Shown here in pieces: positions 14,901-26,801 of a stretch of 64,000 nucleotides of DNA. The stretch covers positions 382,501 to 446,500 of the forward strand of contig OX359193.1 of NCBI GenBank assembly GCA_947172415.1, read 5' to 3'. A program made the translations under genes and the position numbers. Each line of letters opens with the position of its first letter. Within the stretch, counting starts at the first letter, position 1. Below the pieces are notes generated by a model. The model saw only the letters and a program-made list of their open reading frames with translations, had not been told where the DNA came from and ran no database searches. Origin of the DNA: Chondrosia reniformis (Eukaryota > Porifera > Demospongiae > Chondrillida > Chondrillidae).

Positions 14901-17457
14901 TATTCAAGTTTGACCCAGAATTCCAGGCTAATGAAGAGAAGTACAGGGCCTTAAAGAAGGAGATCCTAGGCGACTCTTCCAGTTCTGAAGGATCAGACGA
15001 GGAATCAGAGGAAGGTGAGACTGAGGGAGAAGATGCCGACACTAAGGCTATGGATATTCAGGACGAGACGCAGTTGAGCACCATGGCCCTGAGGAGAATT
15101 ATTTACTTGACGGTCATGAGTAGCTTGGACTATGAAGAGTGTGCCCACAAGCTACTGAAGGTGACCATCAAACCAGGACAGGAGGTACTTGTGCATGTGA
15201 TCGTCACATGCTAGCTGGCCACACACACTGTAACTGGCTATAGATGGTTTTAAGTGTTTTACTATACCTTGACCAATCATATGAAAGCTGTAATTTGAGT
15301 ACACTCTTCAAATATACACTTGTGTGATAAATGGACTCTCAAATATGATTTAGGAGTTTTAGATTATTTCTTGCTCTTTGGCATATCTCCTCCTCTGAAT
15401 ATGGTATCTCTTCTTTAGTACGAAGTCTGCAGTATGATTATAGAGTGTTGCAGCCAGGAGAGGTCTTTTAAGAAGTTCTTTGGCCTCCTAGGACAGGTAC
15501 ATAATTAATAGTAGTTCATCACAACAACCATTTAAATCTGTCATATAACAAGTAAGATATTGATGACTTGTCTGTAATATAAAAATGGAGGAACAATTAA
15601 AAAATAATTTACTTTTTTGAATCTATTGTTAATGTGTTTATATTCTATTAATTTTATAACAACTTAGAGATTCTGTTTGTTGAACAAAGTGTATGTTGAA
15701 CAATATGATCGTCTTTTTCAGGAACATGTAAGTTTCCTGTACACAATGGCTTAGGTGGCCCCTCCCACAGGAAGTGGGCTATGTTACCTAGCAACATGGA
15801 CATATCAAGTACTGCTCATATATATACTGAATACTTAAGAGTGTGTCTTTAGGTAAATTACTTCAAGAGCTTTTCTACAGTTTCTCATACAACGCTTTCC
15901 ATAGTATGCAACAATACATCGCAATGACACTGTCAAAATCCGGAATATTGCCAAGTTCTTTGCTCATTTGTTTTACTCCGATGCCCTCCCCTGGACCAGT
16001 TTGGCGTGCATTCACCTCAACGAAGAGGAAACCAACTCCTCCAGTAGAATCTTTACCAAGATTCTCTTTCAGGAGATGACGGAATACATGGGATTGAAGA
16101 GGATTAATGAGAGACTAAATGATCCGTGAGTGGATAATATTAGCTGATGGTATTCAATTATATATTTTGGTATGATTTCAGAATCCTAGTAACTTTTTCT
16201 TACTGATTCTTCTAGTTTCCTTCAGCCAGCTTTTGAAGGCTTAATGCCAAGAGATAATCCAAGAAACACTCGATTCTCAATCAACTTTTTCACATCAATT
16301 GGTCTTGGAGGGCTAACGTTAGTTGTCATGGTGATTTTGTTGGTAGGGTACTGACCAGAGTACCTTGGTATGTAGGGACGGGCTGAGAGAACATTTGAAG
16401 AATGCTCCAAAACAGATAATGGCAAGGAGACATCACAGTGACTCATCAGACATGTCCTCTGATTCAGATTCTGATTCTAGTTCTACGGCAGAATCAGAAT
16501 CAGAATCTGGCTCTGGTAAGCTGCTCACATAATGGCACACCCTTACATTATATAGTTATGTTTACCTGCACTTCATATGTCAACACACCAATAACACTTG
16601 TAGACTCCAGCACCTCCACCAAGTCATCATCATCTCATGCAAATGTCCGAAAATTGTCAAAGATAAGGTGCGTGATTGTGTGAGGGTGGTGATATAGACA
16701 GAGCTCTGTTTTATTCATAGCTTGAGGATTTTTAACTTGTAGGGATGATCGTGCCATCTCATCAAAGCAAAGGGAATCTGGCAAACTCCCCCTCAAATCT
16801 TCTAATGAAAGGAAATACAAGAATACAGAGGAAGATAAATTGAGAAGAGAGGACGAAGGCATTGAATGGTGTGAGAGACCAGACAGTTCTGGTCATAAGG
16901 TGATCCGCAGGACTGGATGTGGAGTAGGGAGGGAAGGTGAAGGTGTCTTGGGAAACAGAGATGATAGGACAGAAAGGAGAGACGATGACAGGACAGGAAG
17001 GAGAGATGATGACAGGGCAGGAAGGAGAGACGATGACAGGACAGGAAGGAGAGACGATGACAGGACAGGAAGGAGAGACGATGACAGGACAGGAAGGAGA
17101 GACGATGACAGGACAGGAAGGAGAGATGATGGTAGGACAGGAAGGAGAGATGATGGTAGGACAGGAAGGAGAGACGATGACAGGACAGGAAGGAGAGACG
17201 ATGACAGGACAGGAAGGAGAGATGATGGTAGGACAGGAAGGAGAGACGATGACAGGACAGGAAGGAGAGACGATGACAGGACAGGAAGGAGAGATGATGA
17301 CAGGGCAGGAAGGAGAAACAATAGAACAGGAAGAAGATTTGACCAATCAGAAAAGAAAGATGACTATCATAAATTTAATGAAGATGAAAGTAGCTCTAAA
17401 TCTTCACAGTCTCCAGATAGCTCCAGTTCACGCAGTAGGAGAGGGCAGAGAAGATAA
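11914..17457 (+). CDS. CWC22: CWC22 (nucampholin) spliceosomal MIF4G/MA3 protein
   Basis: Sixteen exons: 11914-11966, 12030-12196, 12487-12550, 12904-12967, 13059-13123, 13289-13511, 14343-14582, 14671-14773, 14898-15184, 15419-15496, 15668-15727, 15905-16125, 16216-16317, 16376-16515, 16604-16667, 16743-17457. They give 881 residues. A basic head leads to [13 protein letters not shown] and the MIF4G domain ([48 protein letters not shown]), then an acidic [14 protein letters not shown] linker, the MA3 domain ([20 protein letters not shown]) and a Ser-rich tail. In animals CWC22 binds eIF4A3 and brings it to the spliceosome for exon-junction deposition. The last exon ends in about 15 copies of an eight-residue RD-rich repeat made by an in-frame 24-bp minisatellite. 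Introns hold several low-complexity arrays. Confidence 0.95.
12560..12895. repeat. Long polypyrimidine low-complexity tract in CWC22 intron 3
   Basis: CTCCCTCCCT-type DNA of over 300 bp ending directly at the 3' splice site of the exon starting 12904. The intron is almost entirely an extended pyrimidine tract. ORFs on either strand here are compositional. Confidence 0.9.
13518..13772. repeat. 21-bp tandem repeat in CWC22 intron 6
   Basis: About 12 copies of TTTGATGTTGTTTATCCTCC plus one base, starting just after the donor of the 13289-13511 exon. Since 21 is a multiple of three, all copies keep one frame and give a spurious PPFDVVY repeat protein. C-to-T variants divide the array into an older left and a newer right block. 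Confidence 0.92.
13929..13975. repeat. Near-perfect 21-bp inverted repeat (hairpin) in CWC22 intron
   Basis: Arms 13929-13949 and 13955-13975 (GGCAGATCCTCCCATT... and ...AATGGGAGGATCTGCC) pair at 20 of 21 positions around a 5-base loop. The exception becomes a G:U pair in RNA. Probably a tiny fold-back element; too short for a typical pre-miRNA. Confidence 0.7.
14084..14175 (+). repeat. Interspersed repeat, copy 1 (inverted relative to 20265-20355)
   Basis: About 90-110 bp, including TGTACTTGCGGTTCTCC, ACCCTGGGTCGCAGTGTAG and GAGGACACATGCTTCAT, recur almost unchanged in reverse orientation in the BRAP intron at about 20265-20355. It lies in CWC22 intron 6 and is not an exon, because the flanking exons join in phase without it. 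Confidence 0.85.
16967..17325 (+). repeat. In-frame 24-bp coding minisatellite in CWC22 last exon
   Basis: About 15 copies of a 24-bp purine-rich unit (GGAAGGAGAGAYGATGACAG-like) encode RRDDDRTG repeats with D/G and T/A variants. It is part of the CWC22 C-terminal charged tail. Reverse-strand and shifted ORFs here are shadows. Confidence 0.92.
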
Positions 17458-17561
17458 AGCGTATTCAAACCCTTATAACAATTTTCGGACCATTGGCATA
17501 TTATATGCAGATGTGTACTATAAAGCGATTGCGTAATTACTATACAAATGGCTGTCGAAGG

Positions 17562-20500
17562 ATGAACAGTTATGGATCCAAAATAAACGATACTCTTTTA
17601 GCATCTAATGAGGAAGAACGCTACATTTCTGTATCGTTGATCTTTGAAATAGATAGAATAGAAGACGTTAAAAAGTTTAAAGAACTTTTTGGGATATCTT
17701 TAGAAGTCCTTTGTAAGCTGTGATTTCGTTGTGCGATGAGAAATCTTATTTTTATGTATCCACTACTTATTTAGCCGAGTTCGTCTCTACTGTATCTGTA
17801 TCTGTGGAATACTGTCTGGGTAGGCGCATTTATGTAGAAATGGATGTCAAGAAGTACGTTCCATCTCCAGACTCGAGCTCCAGGGAGACCGTTAACGTTG
17901 CTAGCGATAAAGAGCAAAATTTGGGAGAAGCAGAAAAGACAACGATACCCAAAAAGTTGTTTGTTAGTAGCAGTTTTCAGGCAGAAAAGTTGGAGGTCCC
18001 CAAGGAGATTTCCTTTAGCAGTGGAATACCTGCACACGGAACTGTCAAGGGCCTGCTTCATCTTTATAAGCCCAGGTGAGCTGACTTGTCTCTGTTCTAG
18101 TGAAGTGACTGAGCCATTCCTTTGAATGAACCAGTTCCACAGATGACCTGTCCAGTGGCCCATCTGATAAGATATGTCTGTTTGGAATACCCACTTCGCT
18201 GAGCTGTTCAGATCTCCTCACTTTCCTGGCTCCTGCAAAGTGAGTGCAACCATAGCAACGCTGCTGTGTAAAGTCTCGCCTAGCCAGACCCTTCTCCCTA
18301 GCAAGACTAGCTGTGTAGTAGTGTTGGATTATGAGAGGTCATACTGACCTAATTAACTGTCTAGAATATTAAATAATTAAATATTTCCATGATTTTGTTG
18401 CATGCAAATAAGTAATATCTCTAATAGCAAAATGTCCTCTAAATATTTAAACAGAGCACAAATTTATTGTTTCTGACCTAGCTCTGATATGCCCTAGGAA
18501 CTGCCAGTATGCATAGTCACATGGCATAGTCACATGGTATAGTCACATGGCATAGTCACATGGTATAGCGCTGTAAACATATGAGGACTGCCTTTTCCTT
18601 ATTGTTGTGCAGTGAAAATATTAATTGTTTACAAATAGTCAGAGAGTCTTCACCAAACCACTATCTAGCTCTCTTGAGCTTCAAGGACACTGCTGCATCA
18701 CTGGACTTCTACAAGTGTTTTAATGGAAGGAGGTACAACTCTTTTGAGGACCATGTTTGTCACACAGTCTTTGTAAGCAAGATTGGTGTCAAGCACAAGA
18801 CGGAAGGGGCCGCTCTACCAATAGCTGGAACAACAGAGCTGCCCAGCTGTCCAGTCTGTTTGGAGAGATTGGTGAGTTTAGGCCCTACTACCTTCTACTA
18901 ATGTGTCCTCCCCTACCCTGGAAACAGAATATCTGCCTCAGTAGAGCGAAGAATAAAGAGAAGACTCTTGTATCCTCATCCAAAGCTCTCACTAGGTTTA
19001 GTCCCCTATAGGCCTTAGAATATAGAATCTATGTAGGAAAATAATGTGTTAGATTTATATTCATATTTATTTCACTCTCCCCCACCCCCACCCCTAGGAT
19101 GAACCACTGAATGGTATTTTGACTATCTTGTGTAATCATTCCTTTCACATTGAGTGTCTGACAAAGTGGAAGGACAATAGTTGTCCTGTGTGTAGGTAAG
19201 TCCACACTGTGCCACGCCCCCAGCTCCACCCCCTCATCTCATCCACCCACCCTCTCTAATGTAGATATTGTCAAAGTCCTGAATCTTCAGAAGGAAACAC
19301 TTGTGGTGAATGTGATAGTATTGAGGTCAGTGCGTGAGGCATATAATTAATAAGTTTGTGTCCTGTGTTGAGTAATACTTATACATATGTGTAATCTCAG
19401 GTAATCATTCTTTAATTGTAGGATTTATGGATATGCCTGATCTGTGGTCATGTGGGGTGTGGACGATACGGGGGTGGACACGCCCATGAGTATGTCACAT
19501 GACTTTCTAGCATGTTTTATATAAATTACTTTTTTGTCTAGCATTGTTAAAGTTTACCGATACCTATCCCTTGTGGCAGCCATTTTCTTCACACCCAGCA
19601 CACCTTCACAATGCAAGTAGGCACCCAAAGAGTGTGGGACTATGTTGGAGGTTTGTGTGTGTTGTGCGTGCTCCCCTCTCCAACTGATTTGGTACGTGTA
19701 ATTGAACTTCTTATCCACAGTCTTCTCCTCTTACTAGACAACTACGTCCATCGCCTGGTACAGAATAAGACTGATGGGAAGATAGTCCAAGTAGAAGGGT
19801 CTGGTCAGGTGAGTGTGCTGCCCTGTCATGTGCAGGTCACATGAGTATCACATGTCCTTCTGAACTTGGTAACTGTATCTCCAATGCAGTACGCTGATGA
19901 TGAAAAGCTAGACTCTCTGCAACTGGAGTACACATACCTGCTAACAAGTCAACTAGAATCTCAGAGGATATACTTTGAAGAGAAATTAGCTCTGATAGAG
20001 GAAGAATCTCTTAAGCAGGTTAGCGTGTAGCAATTATACAGTACATTGCCTCTGCTACTATAGTTTGAGGGAATTTCCCCAATCCTGTGTTTCAAATTTA
20101 ATTTATTTTACCAGTTTCAGTGTAGCCATGTTTTGTGTCATGCTGTATACGTATACCATTACTCTTAATTATCCAACTGGACTACATGTGTGGTATCATC
20201 TGTGGTTACAATTTCACATGAAAACAACCAATCCTGAAACAGCTGATCTACTCAATGAAGCATCTAAAACTACTCAATGAAGCATGTGTCCTCTACACTG
20301 CGACCCAGGGTATCATTAGAGTAGGAGAACCGCAAGTACATATGTAACACACACGTACTGGTACTACACATCTGGTATGTACTTGTTCTTAGAGAAAAGA
20401 AATTTACAGATAATTGAGTCGCCGATAGTAATATTCAGAATTATATTATAATTATATTATTATTAAGTCATAGACAGTTTTCACTGAATATGTTCAAAAC

Positions 20501-21881
20501 ATGATACACTATGTACATACATATAAGGTTGATTGTTAAGCTGTCAATATGCTATTAATTGATTAGTGTGGCATTTCTGTGTGTCAACTAACTTGGATGG
20601 TGCCATTGTGATCTTATAAGCTACATATATGTAACATATGGTAAGTGCTGACGAGTAACAACTTTTGGCTGGTACATCTGTGTAGACTCTTTGAGTGTCT
20701 AAAAATGCAATTTTAATTTAAATCTTAAAATTAACAATTCAAAAAGTGGAAAGATATACCGTCCAAAAAATAAGTTTGACACAGTTAGAAGGAATATTTA
20801 TTTTAATTTAATGTAATGCTTATCAATCCAATGTTATCAGCATTGTCCACATGTAATATATTGCAGGTAGAGACAGTCGAGGCACGATGTAAGACAGCTA
20901 TATCGGCCTGTGAGAGACTCGAAGGTATTGTGAGTGAGTTGGAGAGGGAAAAGAAAACTTTGGCAAAGAAATGTGCCAATCTCCAAGGAAGGATTGACAA
21001 GGAGAGTGAAGCTTTGAAGGAGGAAAGAGAAGTTAGTGAAACATGAAAATACAATACTACATAAGGAGTGCTCATTTTTCATTACTTTAAAGTGTCTCCC
21101 TTCTCCTCTACAGTTGAACAAAGCTCTGACAGCTAATCAGGACAAATGGAAGGAACGCTGTGTGGAACTTGAAGTCAAAATGGAGACTGAGAAATTGAGG
21201 AATAAAAAGGTTTGTTCAAAGAGTGAGGTTTGGTATATGGACTGTCCTATGACATGTGTGGGCGGAAGATCTTTCCTCCTGTGTGCATCGGGTCCTGTAA
21301 GTGTAGCCTGACTCACTGGGTCCATGTACAGTTATTGTGTCAATTTACTGGTTGATCTCACTGTAAAGTACCCACAATGAGCTAAATGGAGTTCCAGTAT
21401 AATAATGATACATACCTGATATATACCTGATACATACCTGATATATACCTGATACATACCTGATACATACCTGATATATACCTGATATATACCTGATATA
21501 TACCTGATATATACCTGATACATACCTGATACATACCTGATACATACCTGATATATACCTGATACATACCTGCTAATGATTGTAAAGTGAGGGAGAGCAG
21601 TGTGACAGTGAAAATGAGATGGAGTGAGCACTCTTCTCTTCTCACTGATGCAGGATGTCCAAGACCTACAGGATCAGGTGAAGGACTTAATGTTTTATCT
21701 AGACACACAAAAGAAAGTTGATGAAAGCCAAATTAAGCAGGTGAGCTATAAAGCCTTACTTTTTATACTTTCTCAGAGTTACTGCTGTTTATTGTGTCGT
21801 GTGTAGGACATTCAGGAGGGTCACGTGGTTGTCACGCAGTCGTCAATTCCTTCAAAGAAGGCTAAAAAGAAGCACAAATGA
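17562..21881 (+). CDS. BRAP: BRAP (BRCA1-associated protein / IMP), RING plus UBP zinc-finger E3 ligase
   Basis: Fourteen exons: 17562-17712, 17775-18075, 18135-18239, 18613-18871, 19098-19195, 19265-19325, 19422-19489, 19580-19650, 19738-19808, 19890-20018, 20867-21031, 21114-21209, 21654-21740, 21807-21881. They give 578 residues. Order: N-terminal [10 protein letters not shown], the BRAP2 RNA-recognition-like domain ([28 protein letters not shown]), RING ([28 protein letters not shown]), UBP zinc finger ([41 protein letters not shown]), then a coiled coil opening [20 protein letters not shown], and a basic SKKAKKKHK end. In mammals BRAP is a Ras-responsive E3 that restrains KSR/MAPK signalling and retains NLS proteins in the cytoplasm. 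All zinc ligands look intact. Upstream in-frame ATGs (17505, 17511) exist; 17562 is preferred. CWC22 ends only 104 bp upstream. Confidence 0.95.
18905..19052 (+). mobile_element. Short intronic element, family 1 (copy a, partial)
   Basis: Carries the family core GAAGACTCTTGTATCCTCAT, CCAAAGCTCTCACTAGGTTT and a right end like TGTAGGAAAATAATG. Related copies lie at 35038-35205 (reverse), 46255-46535, 58733-58975 and 61752-61990. Sits in a BRAP intron. Confidence 0.7.
20265..20355 (-). repeat. Interspersed repeat, copy 2 (inverted relative to 14084-14175)
   Basis: Reverse-complement match of the repeat in CWC22 intron 6, here in the 850-bp BRAP intron between 20018 and 20867. A second partial copy of its edge (CTACTCAATGAAGCATC) lies beside it. 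Family unknown; no coding capacity. Confidence 0.85.
21412..21572. repeat. 12-bp tandem repeat in BRAP intron 12
   Basis: About 13 copies of ATACCTGATAYA between exons 21114-21209 and 21654-21740. It produces spurious [14 protein letters not shown] ORFs on the minus strand. Confidence 0.93.
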
Positions 21882-22231
21882 AATTTTCTTTTTTTAAATA
21901 TTAAATGTTTTGTTATTTTATGCAACACTTGTGGTTTTAATGATATCTGTAAAGTTTGAATTTAGCGCGAAATTGGCGGGAATTATGGATTTGGTAGCTA
22001 CTGCTAAAGAAGGTAGAAGCTACCTATTTATGTAGCACACAATTGAGTTAGATTTTTATATATTCTAATGTCAGGAAATTCTATTAACTACCCTAGCAAG
22101 TTCTTAACTCGTGTAAGTTGTTGTAGTCACGACGTTCAAGAGACATGTGGGCATTTGACCAATGTGAGTTTCTGTAGCATTTCCAGGCACAAGACTGATA
22201 TTAGCAAATCCCTTTTTATTTAACGCTACAG

Positions 22232-24645
22232 GGAACAACTCCGACATTTACATGTAAATTTCACACTGGTAAGCGTTCTCATACAAAGAAACTGATTTGT
22301 AAAATGACCTTAATCTAGAAAAATAAAACATATTAGCTCCAACTCTTACCTTCAGATGCGCTCAATGGTCATTTACTGGCTTATGCGGATGAGCAAGGTT
22401 CTCTTGTGTTACGAGACCTCCGCAGACCGCTCTCAGATCCAGCTAGCTGGCTTGTAGGAATAGCAGTGCACGATAATGCAGTATTTGATCTTGAATGGCT
22501 CCCTCACGAGAACAAACTGGTACAACCTGTCGTGCATCCTTTAGCTACAACACATGTCCTGTGATAATAGTATTCATTGATGATCAGTCTTATATGCAAG
22601 CTGGTGCTACAATAGTTTATTAGTGAGGTTATTGGTTGGCTATGAGATATTTGGTTACTGGTGTGTGTAGATCACTGCTTCTGGTGATCGTTCCCTGAGG
22701 CTTTGGGACATGAGCACGTATAAGCCGCTAGCAACATTTCTTTCACACGAGGGAAGTGTCAAGTCCGTTTCTATCGGCATCACATCATCAAGTGAGATGA
22801 TTGGTGGATATTAGTTGTGCATGGGGTCTGTATGTGGTGACCATGTTTCTGTACATTTAAAGGTGTGATTGCCTCAGGCGGGAGAGATGGAGTCATTAAT
22901 CTTTGGGACCTCAGATATAAGGCCAAATCATGTGGTATGTTCATAACTGGTTGAACCACCCCTGACCCATTGCTCAATGGTTTCACACTTTTAGGTCATC
23001 ACCAACCAATCAAATCCATTCCCTCTGCTCACTGTGGTGAGGTTAGTAGTGGTAAGGTTGTTCGTAAGAGGAAGAGAAATGGCAGACCAGCCCCTCCTAA
23101 TACTAGTGGCACTGGTACAGTGACAGCTGTTAAGTTTGTGGGAGAACACCTCTTAGCTTCATCAGGAGCCTCAGATGAGTGAGTAGTTAGACCAGTTTGG
23201 AGAGGAGGGGGATGGATGGAGAGGTAGAGGAGTGGGAGGGATGGAGAGGAGGAGGAGGGGGAAGGGGTGAAGAGGAGGGGGAGTGACAGGTTAATAAAAT
23301 TATAAAAATCTACTTTTTCTTCTATTTCTTCCTCCCACCTCTTTGATCAGGTGTGTCAAGGTTTGGGACATCAGAAAGCTTGGGTCGTTTGCGTCAGAAC
23401 CTTTCACAACTTTCAGAACAGGAGGGAGTACTGTAAAGAAGTTTGGTTAGCTGCGTAGCTCTGATCCCCACATCACTTTATGATGCTTGACATTTGTACA
23501 ATAATTATTGTTCTATTAGGATTTACTAGCCTAACCAGAGATTCCTACTGCAGTAGACTATACGCTACTGGAACAGATAGCTTGTGAGTTGGAACACCAG
23601 ATCCGTCTGATCCCAGCAGTCACGATTGTGTACATTTAATCACCTCCATCTTCAGGGTCTACTGCTTCGATACAGCCTGTTTCAATGAACATCCCAGTAA
23701 GTCATGCAATTTCCAAGCACACACACTTGCGGTGAGGAAGGTCCATCTCTGTCTTGTGTAGCTCAAGTGTTTGGTGGCTATGAATGCTCAAGTTTCTACA
23801 TCAAATCGGCTATTAGTCCAGACAACAGGTAGTGATAACACAATCTACTTATGTACAAGGAATGCACATAGGATGTTGAAAGATTTTTATGAGACAAGTC
23901 TATAATCATCTTTTAATAGCCTAAAACTGTAGACATAGTTAATATGCATATGAAGTTAGGGAAACTGTAAGTAGAATAGACAGAAACACTGATTATTACT
24001 TAGGGAAACCTACAGTGCTTTGAAGAAGGGTATAATTCATACAATGACCTTTATTCCACTAGGACAGAGAGTAGTTAATCCATCTCTCCTCCCTCCTCTC
24101 TCTAGGTTTCTCCTTTCAGGGTCCTCGTGTGGAAATGCCTTCATATGGGATACAAAGAGATGTTATGAGAGACCCTTTGTCTTGATAGGTCATCAGAGTG
24201 AAGTCACATGTGTTGCATGGAGCCCCGCCCACCTGGACCTGCTGACAACTTGTTCTGATGATCATGACATCATGACCTGGTAAGGAAGACAGAAAGAGCA
24301 TTTTGGAAACATACCTTTGTTACCTGTTGTATGACACCTGTCATTTTTAGGAGAGCTGGTAGACCTCCTGTAGGCCATAATGCGGACAGTCACTGCAGCA
24401 CTATAGGAGTTAAAGGAGAGTGCAAAGTGTTTGAAGGGAATGGTCATATGAAGGCAGTTGAAAAAATGAGCAGTGTTGTTAGATCCAATCCCATCCACCA
24501 GACCAGGGTCAGGGACTTGGTAAAGAGTGAAGAGAAAGAGAATGTGTCCTTTTGTAAACAGGAAGGAAACCAGCTTGAAATGACTCCCACATCAGACAAA
24601 CAGACTAGAATGTCACAAAGATCACTAAAATGTTTCTTTAGTTGA
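22232..24645 (+). CDS. DTL: DTL/CDT2, WD40 substrate receptor of CRL4 ubiquitin ligase
   Basis: Eleven exons: 22232-22268, 22356-22519, 22671-22791, 22863-22934, 22995-23178, 23351-23445, 23520-23583, 23656-23696, 23762-23828, 24106-24279, 24351-24645. They give 437 residues. The first coding exon with the start is unresolved; a short MDL exon ending 21993 is one in-phase option. The WD40 propeller follows CDT2 blade by blade: TPTFTCKF, NAVFDLEWLP, ITASGDRSLRLWD, SVKSVS, SGGRDGVINLWDLR, an insert with KRKRNGRP, GASDECVKVWDIRKL, SSFYIKSAISPD, LLSGSSCGNAFIWD, HQSEVTCVAWSP and TCSDDHDIMTW. The protein ends in QRSLKCFF, a QxxLxxFF PIP box like that of human CDT2. With CUL4-DDB1 it should degrade CDT1, p21-type inhibitors and SET8 on chromatin-bound PCNA. 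The tail after the propeller is only about 100 residues, far shorter than in vertebrates. Confidence 0.9.
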
Positions 24646-24831
24646 TTACACAATGTCTCATGTGTACATACAATTTATTAATTCATATTTAGTTGCTAGA
24701 AGTTAGAAAATTTCAAATTGATGAAAAAGTAATATTTGCAAATATCTCTAATCATACATTAAAGTCCCCTATTTATCTATATATACAAGTACAGTGAAAT
24801 TGTACTTCAACAAATAAAAGGAATGAATATT

Positions 24832-26649
24832 TCATATAACTGAAACAGGTCCTTCGTAATCTGGGTCTTCTTCATCTGTATCTGTATCACTGTAAACCTC
24901 TGTGAACTGGCCTTCTGTTTCATTGGGTCTGATAATGGTGTTGTAGAAGTGATCCGAAGCTAATGAAACAGGTCTGTTCAAATCAGATAGAATTGAGGGA
25001 TCCTCAAATTTGGAGGACCTGGCATAGCGAGTGTAATTTTGTCTTCCCTCTTCCATGCCTCTTAAGTGTCTGGTTTGAGTACCAAATTTAATTGATTTGT
25101 CCTTTTGGGCAGTAAGCACGACATCGTCCAGATCTATAGAGTCACGGGGTGAAGGTTCCATTTCCTCAAAACTTAGTTTTTTCTGTTCTTGAAATCTCTG
25201 CAGAAGTGAGGATTTCTTAGGAGAACCTCTTTTGGTCTCATTTTTGCTATTTTGACTTTCACTTTGTTTCAGCTTTGCAGAATACCTTTTATGTACATCC
25301 TTGTTCACTGTAGACCCAGTCCTTAAAAGTACTGCATCAGAATCCAACGGTGTCTCTTCTAACTCTATTTCCGTCTGCTTCAGTAGCTCCTGCTTATGAG
25401 ATTTGCTGGAATTGTATTCAGTGGATGATTGCTTTTGAATTTTCTCTTTTGCCTTACTGGGGGCTGATAGAGTAGCATATAAGGTGGACAACACTATTAT
25501 ACCATCCCTCCCTCCAGATGCTAGCAAAGAGCTGTCTCGAGATATATCCACTGTTTCCACCTCCTTGCCAAATTCATGCGGTGAGATAGACAGTATATCT
25601 GATTTCATATTGGGTCTAGGGTCAGACAGCTTCACTGTATAGTCACCGGCCGACGCAAGGATGGGAGTTGGAAGATTTACAGAGGGTTGATTGAAGGCAA
25701 CACTTTTAACAGTGTCCTTATGGCCATGAATGAAATTGACTACTTTTCCACTTCTTGAATCCCATACCACTACCTAATATTTAAAGAATAAAAGACATTT
25801 GTCACCATTGGCAACTACATTTAGGAGAATTGGTATTTTTAGGGTTATATACAATATATGGAAGAAATGATCAATGAAGATTAATTTATATTCAAAATCA
25901 TGATTACTGTTATATATAATTGGCCATCTACGAACATTCAACAAGGAATTCCCAAAGCTCTATGGGTAGTGTACATTTCGATATTTATTATTAAATAAAT
26001 AAATCTGATAGTTGACCTTAGCATCCCTGGACCCAGTAGCGATGTACATTCCATCGGGGGACCACTTTGAACAGTATATAGCATCCTTGTGCCCGCCGCT
26101 ATAGCAATTCGCTGGTTTGTTGGTGCGGGCGTCCCATATCCTCACAGTCGCGTCCTCGGATCCGGAACACAGCATTGAGCTACTACCTACCGGATAAAAG
26201 TCCACGCTCCAGACACCCTTTGTGTGCCCGTTGAGCGTGTTCAGCAGCTCTCCGCTGGCGGTGTCCCACAATCGGATAGTCTTATCCCAAGAAGAAGTGG
26301 CCAGAAAACGCCCGTCCCCCGAGAATGCGCTCCCCAGCACCCAACCGAAGTGCTCCCGCATGACCAATAAATTGTCTCCAGTTTCAGAGTTCCAGAGCCC
26401 GACTGTACAGTCTGCCGAGCCAGTAGCTAACAGCGCTCCGTCCGGCCTGTACCAGGATAATGTGGTCAATGGAACCTCATGAACGTTCTGCATAATCGCA
26501 CACGTTTCAAGACTACTGAGATCCCAAATTCTGGCCTCCTTGTCCCAGCTGCCTGTGGCCAGTCTGCTTCCATCAGGACTGAACTGTAGACAAGATATTT
26601 GCCACCTATGGCCTCTTAATCGAGCTAGCTCTTCTGTACCGACCGACAT
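24832..26649 (-). CDS. WD40-repeat protein with acidic C-terminal tail, family not assigned
   Basis: Two exons (26649-26017, 25773-24832) give 524 residues. Seven WD40 repeats fill about residues 8-310. The first five are textbook (LRGHRWQISCLQFSPDGSRL then WDKEARIWD; WDKTIRLWD; SEDATVRIWD; SRDAKVVVWD); the last two are weaker (TVKLSDPR, GIIVLSTL). The remainder is a low-complexity charged tail with KRGSPKKSS and an acidic end DTDTDEEDPDYEG. The propeller is probably a scaffold. The repeats resemble WDR38/WDR88-like proteins, but I would not assign an orthologue. It is divergent from CCDC42, with 152 bp between start codons. The 186 bp between it and DTL (24646-24831) hold only the two 3' ends. 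Confidence 0.85.
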
Positions 26650-26801
26650 CTAGTGTTTAGTCTGCCACGCCTCTTTAATGCTCGGGTTAATCATATTCAT
26701 GATATTAGTGCATAGCAACAGTGGACTATAGCTGTAAATCTATTACTTACGAGCTTCGAAATCTTATAGTGTGTACAGAGTTGTCAGCAAAAAGGCTTCA
26801 A
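26650..26801. promoter_or_regulatory. Divergent promoter, WD40 gene (-) / CCDC42 (+)
   Basis: Only 152 bp separate the two start codons, so this must serve both genes. No TATA box or clear known motif is visible. Shared control with the cilia/flagella gene CCDC42 is possible but not shown. Confidence 0.5.

Noticed and set aside
16762..17346. Minus-strand ORF of [11 protein letters not shown] repeats and the plus-strand TGQEGEMM repeat frame
   Set aside because: Shadows of the coding 24-bp minisatellite; the RRDDDRTG frame continues the CWC22 exon in phase from 16743 to the stop.
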